Part shown: positions 26,101 to 35,101 of the stretch, piece after piece | Layout of the letters: every line of letters begins with the position of its first letter | How positions within the stretch are numbered: position 1 is the stretch's first letter | Assembly: GCA_003223935.1 (NCBI GenBank) | Contig: QHXQ01000068.1 | Coordinates: forward strand, 1-55,393 | Length of the DNA: 55,393 nt | Direction: 5' to 3' | Source: Acidobacteriota bacterium | GTDB taxonomy: Bacteria > Acidobacteriota > Blastocatellia > Pyrinomonadales > Pyrinomonadaceae | Made by a program: the position numbers and the translations under genes | The notes under the pieces: model-generated | Told to the model about the DNA's origin: nothing | The model's database searches: none | What the model saw: only the letters and a program-made list of their open reading frames with translations

Positions 26101-26643
26101 ATCCGGGAACGGCACATAAGTTTTGCCTGCGCGCGTGAAGTCTGAGTACAACTCGAACGAGTAGCCGACATCCACGACGATGACAAACGGCGGATTGCCC
26201 TCCGCAGCCGGCAGCGCGCGCACGTACTGCTCCGCTTGCCCGCGCGCCGCACGCATCGCCACATCCCAACCGCGCGTGCCACGCACGGCCGTGCCTTTGC
26301 GCTTGCTCTTCGCAGGCGCGCTCGCCGCCGTCGCATCGAACAGCGTCGTGCTCTCAGTTGCGCGTGTGCTGCCTTGCTTCGCTTCGAGCACGAACGCGCC
26401 GCGCTTGTAGAGGTCTATGCGACCTGTGCTGGTTGTGCCGTCGCCATTCTGGAACGTGACCGCGCGCTCGAAGACATAAGCGTTCTGTGCGTCGTCACGC
26501 CCCGCAGGCTCAGGGCGCGCGACGCCGAGCACGTCGCACAACTCGGACAGGAACAGTTGATAGTTCGCCCGCTCCGCCGCCTGCGATGCCTGCCAGCGCG
26601 TGATGAAACTTTCGATGTCAGCTTGTGAGGCCGTGTCGGTCAT
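23161..26643 (-). CDS. Type IIG restriction-modification enzyme (fused endonuclease-methyltransferase)
   Basis: The 1160-residue protein joins DNA cleavage and adenine methylation. The N-terminal PD-(D/E)xK-like nuclease core is seen in [19 protein letters not shown] (D..ExK). A helical connector follows, then the gamma-class N6-adenine methyltransferase with motif [21 protein letters not shown] (about residue 430) and motif [16 protein letters not shown] (about 600). The C-terminal part, with [20 protein letters not shown] and [10 protein letters not shown], resembles the target-recognition region of MmeI-like enzymes. It is a solitary gene; no separate specificity or nuclease partner flanks it. 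The ATG at 26643 ([11 protein letters not shown]) is preferred. It ends 9 bp from the gene-bearing heptamer element. Confidence 0.9.
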   Translation of the reverse strand: MTDTASQADIESFITRWQASQAAERANYQLFLSELCDVLGVARPEPAGRDDAQNAYVFERAVTFQNGDGTTSTGRIDLYKRGAFVLEAKQGSTRATESTTLFDATAASAPAKSKRKGTAVRGTRGWDVAMRAARGQAEQYVRALPAAEGNPPFVIVVDVGYSFELYSDFTRAGKTYVPFPDARTHRLLLEDLRRAEVRERLRQVWLDPLALDPARRSARVTREVARQLAELARSLEASGYAPERVANFLMRAIFTMFAEDVRLIPPDSFTQLLEDARRENVANFQGMAESLWATMNTGGFSPAVRHTLLRFNGGLFEAQEALPLDAAQLELLLAAARADWKDVEPAIFGTLLERALDPTERHKLGAHYTPRAYVERLVLPTIIEPLREEWADVLAGAVTQAQSGDEVAAAATVKEFHRRLCRVRVLDPACGSGNFLYVTLEHLKRLEGEVLDALHGFGEAQGILEDVGVTVDPHQLLGLEVNPRAAAIADLVLWIGYLQWHFRTRGEALPPEPVLKKFHNIECRDAVLAYDAVEPVTDAAGHAVTRWDGRTTKPHPVTGEQVPDETARVPLLRYTNPRKADWPEADYIIGNPPFVGARRIRLTLGDEYIETLRKTYPDVPETCDYVMFWWHKAANRVGKGETRRFGFITTNSIVQSYSRGLIEKHLNDEQGVRIIFAVPDHPWVEASDGAAVRVAMTVAESRRNYKGGAALMRVVDEDGERVTLERNSVAFLNASLKSALESQSIEPLQANDSMCFQGVVPDGDGFKLEPDELARLGVDESNLPPVIRKYIIGRDLVQRHQPKFIIDFSGLSEGEARARWPQLYQRVLDRVKPERIAKAGSGRTKDAEEYAKNWWLFAKTRPMMRSALAGLSRFIVTPYTAKHRPFIFVSGDTLPDAMAYAVASDDAYVLSVLSSRVHVSWALSAGGRLGVGNDPRYTSKTTFAPFPFPDCDEARAARIRELGEQLDAHRKRQQAQHPRLTITEMYNVLAALRAGQPLTDRERATHEQGLVSVLKQIHDELDAEVCAAYGWPTTLTDEELLQRLVALNAARAAEERAGLVRWLRPAFQHPTGATQVAFDEQAAAATTATPARRAKQPWPKTIPEQARAVRQALAAAGRVVTPAQLAQNFMRARTATVAELLQTLAALGQAREIAPGQYAA

Positions 26644-26864
26644 GCGCCCGATTGTAAACAAGCTGCGCCCAATGTTGAAGCGCGCGGCGTCTGGCACGCT
26701 GGCTGCCTAGTTATAGTTGGCGGCGGTCTGCGCGCACGTTTCGCGCGGCGCGCCGGCCAAAATTGAGACATAGACTGTATCGAATCTGTCAGGCAAGGCT
26801 CTCCCTTCACTTGATCGATCATGGACGTTCACAGCGAACCGTCCGTGTGAAAGGAGCAGAGAAG

Positions 26865-27290
26865 ATGATTAAATGGTTAAAGGCCGCGACGTGCGCGCTC
26901 GCGTTGCTCGTCTGCGTCGCGTTGCCGGTTGAGGCACGTCATCATCAACATCACGGCCGACATTTCAGAAACGACCGGCGCTTCGGGCTAATGCGCCACG
27001 AGAATAGCGCGAACCCGACGCCGGGCATCCCGCGCCGTGTGCGGCGTGGGCGTAATCTGACGCCGGGCATCCCGCGCGGCCCCATCGGTCATAGGGTCGG
27101 AGCGCCAATCATCCGTGATGATCGCGTGCGCATACGTGACCGCGACGCGGACGAGATACTCCGCCGCGAGCGCAACCGCGACCGCGATTTAGGTGAAGCA
27201 ATCGGCCGCGGCCGGAGCGTCAATATGGGTCGTGGCAGCGGCATCGGTATGAGGCACGGTGGCGGCCGGGGACACGGGCGCAGACCGTAA
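26865..27290 (+). CDS. Secreted Arg/His/Gly-rich basic protein
   Basis: A signal peptide (MIKWLKAATCALALLVCVAL, PVEA cleavage) precedes a low-complexity basic protein of about 115 residues, with HHQHHGRHFRNDRRFG, two copies of a TPGIPR motif (NPTPGIPRRVRRGRN and NLTPGIPRGPIG), an alternating Arg/Asp stretch (DDRVRIRDRDADEILRRERN), and a Gly/Arg/His-rich end (GMRHGGGRGHGRRP). I do not recognise a family. The composition could bind nucleic acids, polyanions or metal. The ATG is chosen because AAGGAG lies 9 nt upstream and the signal peptide starts there; the frame is open further upstream without sense. Confidence 0.7.
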   Translation: MIKWLKAATCALALLVCVALPVEARHHQHHGRHFRNDRRFGLMRHENSANPTPGIPRRVRRGRNLTPGIPRGPIGHRVGAPIIRDDRVRIRDRDADEILRRERNRDRDLGEAIGRGRSVNMGRGSGIGMRHGGGRGHGRRP

Positions 27291-27402
27291 AGCCGGTAGA
27301 AGTAAGAGAGAGCAACTTGGCTACTGCTTGCGCTAGAGCCGCCGGAAAGTAGTCTGCGGCACGCAAGCATAGTCTCGCTCTGGAGTAGGCCGACGAGAGA
27401 AT

Positions 27403-27480
27403 ACGCGGCTTATAGTGGTGTGGAGTTGAGCACGCGCTTAATGTGCAGCGCGCTCGACTCCATGCCACTATAAGCCGCGT
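27403..27480. repeat. Long imperfect inverted repeat between convergent genes
   Basis: The outer 16 bp of the arms are perfect (ACGCGGCTTATAGTGG at 27403-27418 and its complement at 27465-27480). The next about 14 bp pair with a few mismatches, leaving a small loop. It stands 20 bp from the stop of the minus-strand propeller gene and about 110 bp from the stop of the plus-strand secreted protein. It lacks the tandem heptamers of the other elements. Confidence 0.75.
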
Positions 27481-27499
27481 CATTTAATGCGGCTCAAGC

Positions 27500-29353
27500 T
27501 TAACTGACGTCGAGCGCGCGCCCGAAGAGAGTGAAGTTAGGCGCTGCGTCGGAGTTGCCCTCACCGCTTTGCAACGTGTAGCCGGTCGCGGCGAATAGTT
27601 TTTGATTCGGGTAGTGGCGGCGCACGGTCAGATAGTCGCCCCACTTGTTATTGTCGGGGCCGCGCGTGCTGATGAAAGTAGTAACCTCTTTGCGCACGCC
27701 GCTCAGGATGCCGACGACATGCGTGGGAAAGCGTCCGCCCCCGCCGATGGCATAGGAGACACCGACTTCGCCGTTCGCATTACTTGCCAGCCCAGCGTAA
27801 GCGACGCCGGCCTCAGCATCCCAGATGTTGAAGTTGTCTATGAGTTTGAAAGTCGCGGCGTCGAGCCGCGCGATCTGAACAAACGGGTGCGGGCGATTAT
27901 TAGCGCCGCCACTATTCGACCCCCAAGCGAACCACAATTCGTTGCCCGTCTTAGCGCCGCCGGTAAGTCTTGGATCGGCGCGGCCCAGCCAGTTGCGCCC
28001 GTCCGGCGTCTGCGACGAATAGGGCGGCGAGCCGGCGCTCCAACTGGCGACCGTTGCATCATGAAAACTTGGCTGCGGCTCGCTCTCGTCCCAAGAGAAG
28101 ATGCGCAGGCTACTGGTGGTTTCGTGCGCGGCCCAGAAGAGGCGCGTGGCGCAGTATTGGGCCATGCGGAAGCCGCTATTCTCCGTCGAAGTTGTGTGCT
28201 CGGCGGTGAACGTACCGCTACTAATGCCCGCGAGCGGAATACGCACCAACACCGCCGCGCGCCAATGACCGGCCTCAAACGAGTTGGTCGTCAGATAAAG
28301 CATGTTCCGCCCGACGGAGAGATCGGGGAAGTCAAGCAGCCGGCCCGGTTGCCCCACACTCTGCGAGGAGATGTCGAAGAGTCGCCAGCGGCCGAGCTTC
28401 ACGTCCTCCGTCTTGGCAAACGCGAGGCGCTGGACGTTCTCGCCCGTCTGCGGATGCGCCATGTATTGCAGCGACCAGACGAAGGTGTCTATGCTCTCGA
28501 TGTAGTGCACCACCTGATCGCAACAAAATTTCAGCCCCGGCGGATCAGGAAACGAAGTGTAGGGATCGACGAACTTAAAGGTCGCACCGCCGTCCAGCGA
28601 AATGGCCGCGTACCAGTTGCCCGTGTAGAAGACGACCTCGCCGTTGCTGGCCACGCTTGGTTCGTTGACGTGTGAGCCGGCGTCGTTGTCTGCGACAGAG
28701 CTGAGCTGGACGTTGCGCACCAGCACAAGGCTGTTGTCGTCTGTGAGCGGGCCGCCGTCGCCGCCCGGCACGCTCGCTGCTTCGCTCATCATGACAGCCA
28801 TCGGCACTGATGTCTCAAGCGCGAGCGGCGGCGTCGGATTCACGTCCGCGACGAGCTTGCCTTCGGGCACAGGCGGAATGATCTTGCGCGGGTGAATGTT
28901 GATCTGCGGCACGAATTTCCGCGCCGCCTCCAGAAATGCGATCTCAATTACGGACGACAGGGCCGGAGTCAGTACGGCCGCAGGCAACGTCCGCTCTGCG
29001 CTGACCCTTCTGCGCCCGGTCGTCGGAGTTCCTATAATGATCAGCTTGGTGACGGGTGCTCTGGCAGTCGCCGCCGAAGCCATGACCGAGGCGACGGGCA
29101 GTTTTTTCTTGCTGCCCTTTTGCGTCCGCTCCACGGTCGTACCCAACTCAAACGCTTTCGTCCCCCGCGCACGCGCCTTCACAGGCGCAACGCCCGCCCG
29201 CCGCAAGCGATCAATAGCTGCGCTCTTTTTCGTTGCGCTCTTCTTCGTCGCCACTTTCCCGCTGCCACTCGCCGACGCTTGCTTAGCGCCACCCTTACGC
29301 GCCGCACTTTTCGCGGCCGCGCCTTTTGCTGCACCGCTCTTCTTGGTTGTCAT
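27500..29353 (-). CDS. Beta-propeller-like protein with histone-like Lys/Ala-rich N-terminus
   Basis: The 617-residue product has no signal peptide. Residues 1-100 are Lys/Ala/Ser-rich (AAKGAAAKSAARKGGAKQAS and onward), like histone H1-type tails. A short segment PPVPEGKLVADVNPTPPL near residue 155 is shared with the small protein encoded just upstream. From about 200 on it reads as a BNR/sialidase-like propeller (NEPSVASNGEVVFYTGNWYA, AISLDGGATFKFVDP, and the final FISTRGPDNNKWGDYLTVRR). The propeller resembles proteins that report exo-alpha-sialidase-type repeats, but no catalytic set can be confirmed. A hairpin at 29480-29510 separates it from the upstream gene, which is probably co-transcribed. 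Confidence 0.75.
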   Translation of the reverse strand: MTTKKSGAAKGAAAKSAARKGGAKQASASGSGKVATKKSATKKSAAIDRLRRAGVAPVKARARGTKAFELGTTVERTQKGSKKKLPVASVMASAATARAPVTKLIIIGTPTTGRRRVSAERTLPAAVLTPALSSVIEIAFLEAARKFVPQINIHPRKIIPPVPEGKLVADVNPTPPLALETSVPMAVMMSEAASVPGGDGGPLTDDNSLVLVRNVQLSSVADNDAGSHVNEPSVASNGEVVFYTGNWYAAISLDGGATFKFVDPYTSFPDPPGLKFCCDQVVHYIESIDTFVWSLQYMAHPQTGENVQRLAFAKTEDVKLGRWRLFDISSQSVGQPGRLLDFPDLSVGRNMLYLTTNSFEAGHWRAAVLVRIPLAGISSGTFTAEHTTSTENSGFRMAQYCATRLFWAAHETTSSLRIFSWDESEPQPSFHDATVASWSAGSPPYSSQTPDGRNWLGRADPRLTGGAKTGNELWFAWGSNSGGANNRPHPFVQIARLDAATFKLIDNFNIWDAEAGVAYAGLASNANGEVGVSYAIGGGGRFPTHVVGILSGVRKEVTTFISTRGPDNNKWGDYLTVRRHYPNQKLFAATGYTLQSGEGNSDAAPNFTLFGRALDVS

Positions 29354-29479
29354 TGGGGTCTCAGTTCCTTTCTGCGAGATGAGGTTTTAAGACTTCGCCC
29401 TGCGGTCGAGGCAGAGCGTTAGAAATTAAAGCTGGCGGATCGGATTGGCGTTCGTGTTTAAGAATCAGGCGCAATGGCG

Positions 29480-29510
29480 CGCGGCGGCAGATGTCGCATC
29501 TGCCGCCGCG
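29480..29510 (-). terminator. Perfect 14-bp hairpin between two minus-strand genes
   Basis: The arms CGCGGCGGCAGATG (29480-29493) and 29497-29510 are perfect complements with a TCG loop. There is no T-tract on the minus strand, so it may be an attenuator or a partial terminator between the 73-residue gene and the propeller gene, not a full stop. Confidence 0.55.
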
Positions 29511-29519
29511 TGTTGCCAG

Positions 29520-29741
29520 TTAGATATTGACTGGTGGTGATGGATTATTGTCCGGCACTTGCTCACCTTCGGGCACGAGCGGAATATAATATCGCTCGTT
29601 AATCGTCCTGTCCGGCCGGGTCGTGGGCGGCTCGTTAAAGTAAGGCACTCTGATCTCCTTACCTGTCTGGGTCGGAGTTTCAGCCGCCGGCAGAGTTCCC
29701 CCGTACTTTGGTTCTTCCTTTGCGCAATTTTTATTGTTCAT
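29520..29741 (-). CDS. Small hypothetical protein sharing a VPEG-NPxPP motif with its neighbour
   Basis: The 73-residue product (MNNKNCAKEEPKYGGTLPAA, then GKEIRVPYFNEPPTTRPDRT, then PLVPEGEQVPDNNPSPPVNI) is Pro-rich, has no signal peptide and no known family. Its last 20 residues match a segment of the following 617-residue protein (IPPVPEGKLVADVNPTPPL): IPxVPEG, V.D.NP and PP are kept. The ATG has AGAGG about 10 nt upstream. A sigma70-like promoter is at 29856-29828 on the minus strand. Its coupling with the propeller gene suggests a shared pathway or a shared binding signal. Confidence 0.65.
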   Translation of the reverse strand: MNNKNCAKEEPKYGGTLPAAETPTQTGKEIRVPYFNEPPTTRPDRTINERYYIPLVPEGEQVPDNNPSPPVNI

Positions 29742-29827
29742 AACAACTTACCTCTTCCGGCAGCGCCACGTTGCCGCCCGTTCTCACGGTACGTACTGCG
29801 CGGCCACCCGATTGCGTGCGCCCGTTA

Positions 29828-29856
29828 TAGATAGCACAATTTCAACTGCCTGCCAA
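29828..29856 (-). promoter_or_regulatory. Sigma70-type promoter ahead of the 73-residue gene
   Basis: On the minus strand TTGGCA (29856-29851) and TATCTA (29833-29828) are 17 bp apart. The predicted start is near 29821, about 80 nt before the ATG at 29741. Confidence 0.5.
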
Positions 29857-29964
29857 TTATTTCGATGCCGGGCCAACCCCACCTGTACGCCCCCGCGTGA
29901 CAAAAATCTCAGGCCCGCAGCGCGCCGGCCGATGCGGGTTAGGCAACGCGGCGCAGCCGGTTGC

Positions 29965-30822
29965 TTAGGAGATAGTGACGAGTGCCGGTTCGGCCTCGTT
30001 CGCGTCCACGTGGCCGAGCGCGGCGTCGAGTTCTGACTCCACATTGCCGACCGCAGGCGTGAGCCGCTTGAAGTTGAAGAGATTTGGATCGAGCAGGTGT
30101 GAGGGTACGACGTTGCCGAGCGCTGTGAGCATCGAGGCGCGGACGTTTGGTATCTCTTGCTCTAATTCGCTGACGAGTGTACGGATGCGCGCGCGTTTGA
30201 GGTTCTGTTGTGAGCCGCAAAGGTCGCAGGGGATCAAGGGAAACTGTTTCAGCGCCGCGTACTCTGCGATGTCCGGCTCGCGGCAATAGGCGAGCGGGCG
30301 GATGACCGTGTTACGCCCGTCGTCTGAGCGCAAGACGGGCGGCATCGCTTTGAGCGTGCCGACGTAGAGGAAGTTTAAGAGGAAGGTTGTCGTGATATCG
30401 TCTGCGTGATGGCCGAGCGCGATCTTATTGCAGCCCTCTGCAATGGCAGCATTGTAAAGTATGCCGCGTCGCAGCCGCGCGCAGACCGAACAATAGGTCT
30501 TGCCTTCGGGCACGAGCCGTTTCACAACGGAGTACGTGTCGCGCTCGATGATGCGAAAGTCCACCCCGCGCTCGGTTAAATAACGCGGCAGTACGTCGGC
30601 CGGAAAGTTCGGTTGTTTCTGATCGAGGTTGACGGCGAGTAGCTCGAAATGGACGGGCGCGCGCCCGCGCACGTCGAGCAAAAGATCGAGCAGCGTATAG
30701 CTGTCCTTGCCGCCCGATAGGCAGACCATGATGCGGTCGCCGGCCGCGATCATCTCGAAGTCTTTGATCGCTGCGCCCATCTGCCGCAGCAGTTTTGTTT
30801 TCAGCTTGCTCTCGACGAACAT
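29965..30822 (-). CDS. ttcA: tRNA 2-thiocytidine biosynthesis protein
   Basis: TtcA thiolates C32 of certain tRNAs, using ATP and an iron-sulfur cluster. The 285-residue protein has the PP-loop ATPase motif [19 protein letters not shown] (about residue 35), the [10 protein letters not shown] pair (about 125) that helps ligate the cluster, [17 protein letters not shown], and the second [12 protein letters not shown] near residue 210. Cytosolic. The ATG at 30822 ([16 protein letters not shown]) fits the family start; the frame is open to 31026, but that upstream 68-residue part is Arg-rich and not family-like. The acidic C-terminal extension ([20 protein letters not shown]) is specific to this protein. 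Confidence 0.92.
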   Translation of the reverse strand: MFVESKLKTKLLRQMGAAIKDFEMIAAGDRIMVCLSGGKDSYTLLDLLLDVRGRAPVHFELLAVNLDQKQPNFPADVLPRYLTERGVDFRIIERDTYSVVKRLVPEGKTYCSVCARLRRGILYNAAIAEGCNKIALGHHADDITTTFLLNFLYVGTLKAMPPVLRSDDGRNTVIRPLAYCREPDIAEYAALKQFPLIPCDLCGSQQNLKRARIRTLVSELEQEIPNVRASMLTALGNVVPSHLLDPNLFNFKRLTPAVGNVESELDAALGHVDANEAEPALVTIS

Positions 30823-31072
30823 CTTTAACTTATGAGTTGCGCGCGCTGATAAACGTCGCGCGCAATGTCGCCGCCAGTATCGCTTAGGTAACAGCAACGC
30901 TTCAACCGGCCGCGCGGCGTTGTCACGGCAACGCAATGATCTCTCAATTTGCCGACAACCCGCAGCGCGTTTGTGGCGACTATAATCATAAACAAGTAAG
31001 CATTCCTTCAGTGAGAGGGAAGACAAGTTAGGGGGCGTTGGGCTATGGGGGAGCTTGGCGTCCCCTAGCCTT

Positions 31073-31765
31073 TTACTTGCTCCTTTGTTTCAGGTGCGCG
31101 CGGAGGAAATTGACGGTGCGCCGCCAAGCATCTTCAGCCGCCGCGCGGTTATAGACTTCCGGCCGGTCGTCGTTGAAGAAAGCGTGATCGGCCGTCTCAT
31201 AAATGTGCATCTCGGCCGGCTTGCCCAACTCTTGCAGCCGCGCTTCAAGTTCGCGCACCGATGCGGGCGTGACGGACTTATCGCGCCCCGCATAGAGACC
31301 GAGCACGGGCGCGTGTAAGTTTTCCAGATCGTATTTCACTTTCGGATACCCGCCATAGAAGACGACGCATGCGCCGACCCGCTCGTTCTTCGTCGCCGCG
31401 TAGAGCGAGAGCGCGCCGCCCATGCAGAAGCCGACTGTGCCGACCCGCTCACTTGTCACCGTTGGCTGCGCGAGCAAGTAGTCTATCGCGCCGCGCAAAT
31501 CTTTTTCGGTCTGAGCAATATCGAGCGCCATCATCAGCTTGCCCGCCTCGTCGGGCGAAGTGGTCGCACGCCCGTGATAGAGATCAGGCGCAAGCGCGAC
31601 GAACCCTTCAGCCGCAAATCGATCCGCCACATGCTTAATGTGCGGCACTAAGCCCCACCATTCCTGTATCACGACGACGCCCGGCCCACGCCCCGATTCC
31701 GGCACAGACAAATAACCTTCGGTCGTCCCGCCGTCGCTTTTGAACTGAATCATCTCGCTCGCCAT
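31073..31765 (-). CDS. Dienelactone hydrolase family protein
   Basis: This alpha/beta hydrolase of 230 residues has the catalytic triad of the dienelactone hydrolase family: Cys in [15 protein letters not shown] (about residue 120), Asp in [13 protein letters not shown], and His in [13 protein letters not shown]. The signature [20 protein letters not shown] is near the N-terminus. It would hydrolyse a lactone or ester in the cytosol; the physiological substrate is not known. The start is supported by AAGGAG. It is followed, 250 bp on, by ttcA on the same strand; the gap contains an imperfect hairpin at about 31043-31071. Confidence 0.9.
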   Translation of the reverse strand: MASEMIQFKSDGGTTEGYLSVPESGRGPGVVVIQEWWGLVPHIKHVADRFAAEGFVALAPDLYHGRATTSPDEAGKLMMALDIAQTEKDLRGAIDYLLAQPTVTSERVGTVGFCMGGALSLYAATKNERVGACVVFYGGYPKVKYDLENLHAPVLGLYAGRDKSVTPASVRELEARLQELGKPAEMHIYETADHAFFNDDRPEVYNRAAAEDAWRRTVNFLRAHLKQRSK

Positions 31766-32052
31766 AAGTCTCTTACTCCTTTGCTTCGATGTGCGCGCCC
31801 TTAAATTAAACCAAATGAGCGGAGAGATAAAAGTCCTGCGCTAACGCCAGCCTGAGACCTTCGCCGCAAGCTTGACTTGTTGGGCTTGCGCCGCCGAAAA
31901 TGCGCGTTGCATTTTGTGACCCCGCGACGGGCGAACCCCACTCGATAAGTTCGCACGCGCGTGTGGCTGGCTTCTCCGACAGCAACCGTCCGTCGTAGCT
32001 TGGCAACAGTTCGCTGGACGCATCTCTAGTTTTTCAGTCAAAGGACAATAGA
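31766..32052. other. Divergent intergenic region
   Basis: 287 bp between the divergently transcribed dienelactone hydrolase and M1 peptidase genes. It must hold both promoters. I see no convincing consensus pair, RNA gene or repeat. Confidence 0.5.
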
Positions 32053-34770
32053 ATGTTTTTACGAAAGTTCTTGTCGCTCGCGTGCGCGCTAGTCGTCGTC
32101 GTCTGTCCGTTGCTCGTCGCACACGCATCGGGCGGCGAGATCGCAGGCACAATCACAGACCCGCAGGGCGCGGTCGTCGTCGGCGCAAACGTGACCGTCA
32201 CCGACACCGCGACCAATAAAACTTTCACGGCTGTGAGCGACGCACAGGGGCATTACAAACTCTCCGTCCCCGCCGGCACTTACAACGTGACCATCGCCGC
32301 CAAAGGTTTCAACGATGTGCAGCGCGCGAGCGTCCGCGTCGAGGACGGCAAGACTGCGAGCGTGAACGCGCGGCTCGAAATCGCGCTTGAAGGTGGCAGC
32401 GTGACTGTGACGGCGAATGCGAAGCCGGGCGATCCGGTCTATCTGCAACTGCGCCAGCAAGGGCGCGAAGCGCAGGACTTCACCGGCCCCTACGCGACGG
32501 TTAATAACCTCGTCCTCAAGCGCGACGCGGCCACGTTCACTTTGCATAGCGGCGAGATCTATTTTGTCCCGACCGTTGAGGAGCGCACCGTCGGCGCAGT
32601 CTTCTTCGGCGAAGGCGAACTGATGCTCGTGCCGCCGACTGAGGCTGAGAAGCACAGCCTCAAACTCTTCACCGATGAGCCGACGCTCACCGAGTCGTTC
32701 GACAAACTCGTGCTGCGCTTCACCGATAAGACATTCGACGAGATCAAAGCGTCGGCGCAAGTAAAGATGAGCACGAACGGAGCGCAAGCGAGCCGCGCCC
32801 GCGATGCCTATCATGATAATCAGTCGCTGTTGCGCAAGACGCTGCGCCGCAACATGGAACTGCGCACGCTCGTCGATCTCTACAATCCGAACCGGCCCGG
32901 TTTCTTCACCGCGTTCATTGATGGCAAGCGTTACAACAAGCTCGTCTTTCAGTATGACCCGCTCGGCATTCCTGCTGTCTCGCCCGAAGAAGTGTTGCTC
33001 TCGAGCTACGGCGAGACCGACGGCGGTTACTGGACGGCCTTCCATCGCGCAGAGGAGTACGCCAAAGGCACGGCGTCGAGCGACGAAGACCATCGCATCT
33101 ACGACATCACGCACCACGAGATTGACGGCGCGATCCGCAGTGCGAAACTTCTCGCCAACGACACCGTCACCTTTCGCGCGCTCGACGCAGGCGCGCGCGT
33201 GCTCCCGTTTCGGCTCTTCGCCTCGTTGCGGGTTGCGCATGTGCGCGACGAACAGGGGCGCGATCTGGCGTTCGTGCAGGAGAACAAAGATGAAGACGCG
33301 GATTTCGGCGTCATCTGGCCCGAACCTTTGGAGGCCGGCAAGACTTACAAGTTGAACGTCGAATACGCAGGCAACGACGCGCTCGTTGATGTGGGCAGCG
33401 GCAACTTCTTCGTCAATCCGCGTGCGCGCGACTCTTGGTATCCGAACAACGAGGGCACGGCTTTCGGCGACCGCGCGACCTTCGACGTGACGTTCCGTTA
33501 TCCCAAAGGCAAGACGCTCATCGGCACGGGCCAAGAGGTCGCGCCAGAGGCTTATGACGGCGATCTCACGTTGGCGAAATGGTCGAGCGGCGAGAACGCG
33601 CTGGCTGTGGCGGGCTTCAACTACGGCCGGTTCAAGAAGAAAGAGGTGCTCGACCCAGACACAGGCTACAACATCGAATTCTACGCGAACGAAGATGTGC
33701 TGGCTTCGATGCGCGGCGCAGAAGAGGTCGGCTCGATGAACACGACCGGCATGGCCGGCCCTATGTTGGCCGATGCGCAGAACGCGACGCGCCTCTATAA
33801 CGCTTACTTTGGTAAGCTGCCTTTCAATCGTCTAGCTCTAACACAACAGCCCTTCGCCAATTTCGGACAGGCTTGGCCGACGCTCGTCTATATGCCGTTC
33901 ACCGCGTTCATGGACCCGACGCAGCGCTATCTAGCGACCGGCGGCAACATCCGCGCCGCCACCGATGATTTCTTCCGCTACGTTGCGCCGCACGAGATCG
34001 CGCACCAGTGGTGGGGGCACATGATCGGTTGGAAGAGTTATCGCGATCAGTGGATGAGCGAAGGCTTCGCGGAGTTCTCCGCCTCGCTTTTTGTTCAGCA
34101 GATTATGCGCGACGAACACAAGTTCATTGACTTCTGGAACGAACAGCGCGACCGCATCACGCAGGCGCGGCCCGCTACGCATGACCTCAAGCCCTACACC
34201 GTCGGCCCCCTGACCCAAGGCTACCGGCTGAGCAGTGGCAAGACGTATCGAGCGTATCAGTATCTCGTCTATCCAAAGGGCGCGTACATCTTGCACATGC
34301 TGCGCGAGATGATGTACGACCGCAAGGACGGCGACAAGCTGTTCATGGCGATGATGCAGGACTTCATCAAGTCGCACTACAACCAAGACGTGTCCACCGA
34401 GGACTTCAAGCAGATCGTCGAAAAGCACATGACCAAGCAGATGAACTTGGACGGCAACGGCCGGATGGATTGGTTCTTCAACCAGTGGGTCTATGGCACG
34501 GAGCTACCGAGTTACAAGTTCGAGTACAAGCTGGACGGCAACACCTTAACGGGCCATCTGACGCAGTCGGGTGTCAGCGACAATTTCCGCATGCTCGTGC
34601 CCATCTACGTTGACTTGGGCAAGGGCTGGATTCGGCTCGGCGAGGCCACGGTGGTCGGCAACTCAACCGTGGACATCCCGCCGGTCAAGCTGCCGCAGCC
34701 GCTCAAGCGCGCCGCCGCCTGTCCCTACGACGACGTGCTCGCGCTCAACATCGAGAACAAAAAGCAGTGA
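32053..34770 (+). CDS. Secreted M1-family metallopeptidase with carboxypeptidase-regulatory-like domain
   Basis: The 905-residue product begins with a signal peptide (MFLRKFLSLACALVVVVCPL, cleavage after AHA). A CarboxypepD_reg beta-sandwich at about residues 25-120 follows (GTITDPQGAVVVGANVTVTD, then GHYKLSVPAGTYNVTIAAKG). A long aminopeptidase N-like region comes next; the gluzincin zinc site HEIAHQWWGH is near residue 649, and the third ligand Glu lies in SEGFAEFSASLF. It probably trims peptides outside the cytoplasmic membrane. Such two-part proteins are common in Acidobacteriota. The last codon and the TGA stop lie in a CAGTGACAAGTGACGAG repeat tract. Confidence 0.9.
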   Translation: MFLRKFLSLACALVVVVCPLLVAHASGGEIAGTITDPQGAVVVGANVTVTDTATNKTFTAVSDAQGHYKLSVPAGTYNVTIAAKGFNDVQRASVRVEDGKTASVNARLEIALEGGSVTVTANAKPGDPVYLQLRQQGREAQDFTGPYATVNNLVLKRDAATFTLHSGEIYFVPTVEERTVGAVFFGEGELMLVPPTEAEKHSLKLFTDEPTLTESFDKLVLRFTDKTFDEIKASAQVKMSTNGAQASRARDAYHDNQSLLRKTLRRNMELRTLVDLYNPNRPGFFTAFIDGKRYNKLVFQYDPLGIPAVSPEEVLLSSYGETDGGYWTAFHRAEEYAKGTASSDEDHRIYDITHHEIDGAIRSAKLLANDTVTFRALDAGARVLPFRLFASLRVAHVRDEQGRDLAFVQENKDEDADFGVIWPEPLEAGKTYKLNVEYAGNDALVDVGSGNFFVNPRARDSWYPNNEGTAFGDRATFDVTFRYPKGKTLIGTGQEVAPEAYDGDLTLAKWSSGENALAVAGFNYGRFKKKEVLDPDTGYNIEFYANEDVLASMRGAEEVGSMNTTGMAGPMLADAQNATRLYNAYFGKLPFNRLALTQQPFANFGQAWPTLVYMPFTAFMDPTQRYLATGGNIRAATDDFFRYVAPHEIAHQWWGHMIGWKSYRDQWMSEGFAEFSASLFVQQIMRDEHKFIDFWNEQRDRITQARPATHDLKPYTVGPLTQGYRLSSGKTYRAYQYLVYPKGAYILHMLREMMYDRKDGDKLFMAMMQDFIKSHYNQDVSTEDFKQIVEKHMTKQMNLDGNGRMDWFFNQWVYGTELPSYKFEYKLDGNTLTGHLTQSGVSDNFRMLVPIYVDLGKGWIRLGEATVVGNSTVDIPPVKLPQPLKRAAACPYDDVLALNIENKKQ

Positions 34771-34850
34771 CAAGTGACGAGCAGCAGGCAGCGATCAGTT
34801 AAAGACAAAAGCTGACGGCTGACGGCTGATCGCTGATTGCTTTCTGTTAC
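34764..34850. repeat. Heptamer-family hairpin element (GACAAGT and GCTGACG units)
   Basis: CAGTGACAAGTGACGAGCAG precedes a second part with GCTGACG, GCTGACG, GCTGATC, GCTGATT in tandem at 34811-34838. The paired core is CAGCGATCAG (34789-34798) with 34826-34835. The stop codon of the M1 gene is within the first unit. It looks like a mosaic of two unit types. The remaining about 250 bp up to the bactofilin start show no gene. Confidence 0.7.
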
Positions 34851-35101
34851 CTGCCACCCGTCACGGCTTTTTTCCTTGTCACCCTGTCGCGGTTCGTTCT
34901 ATCATCACTCTCACGTTTCAAGCGCCAGCCGGCGCGCCCGCGCAAAGTCAGAGGGTCGCGCCCGCCAGCCTGTTTTAACTGTTCTCAATTGCCTGAAGAC
35001 GGCACGCGCGGCACGCGCGCCGGGCCTCGGAAGACCCGGACGCCGGGTCGTAAACTCTGCCAGCGCCGACGTGCGCCGCCGATTTTTACGGAGGTTAAGA
35101 G

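Noticed and set aside
23161..26643. BREX or DISARM defence island
   Set aside because: Only one restriction-modification gene is present; none of the accompanying genes of those systems is found nearby.
31043..31071. Intrinsic terminator of the dienelactone hydrolase gene
   Set aside because: The stem is imperfect and the T-tract lies on the plus strand, whereas the gene is on the minus strand; kept only as a remark.
32089..33534. Long antisense open frame (481 codons) over the M1 peptidase
   Set aside because: Arg/Glu/Val-rich low-quality sequence caused by high G+C codon bias on the other strand; the M1 frame has clear motifs. Similar shadows at 1265-2149, 25219-26145 and 38856-39734 were rejected for the same reason.
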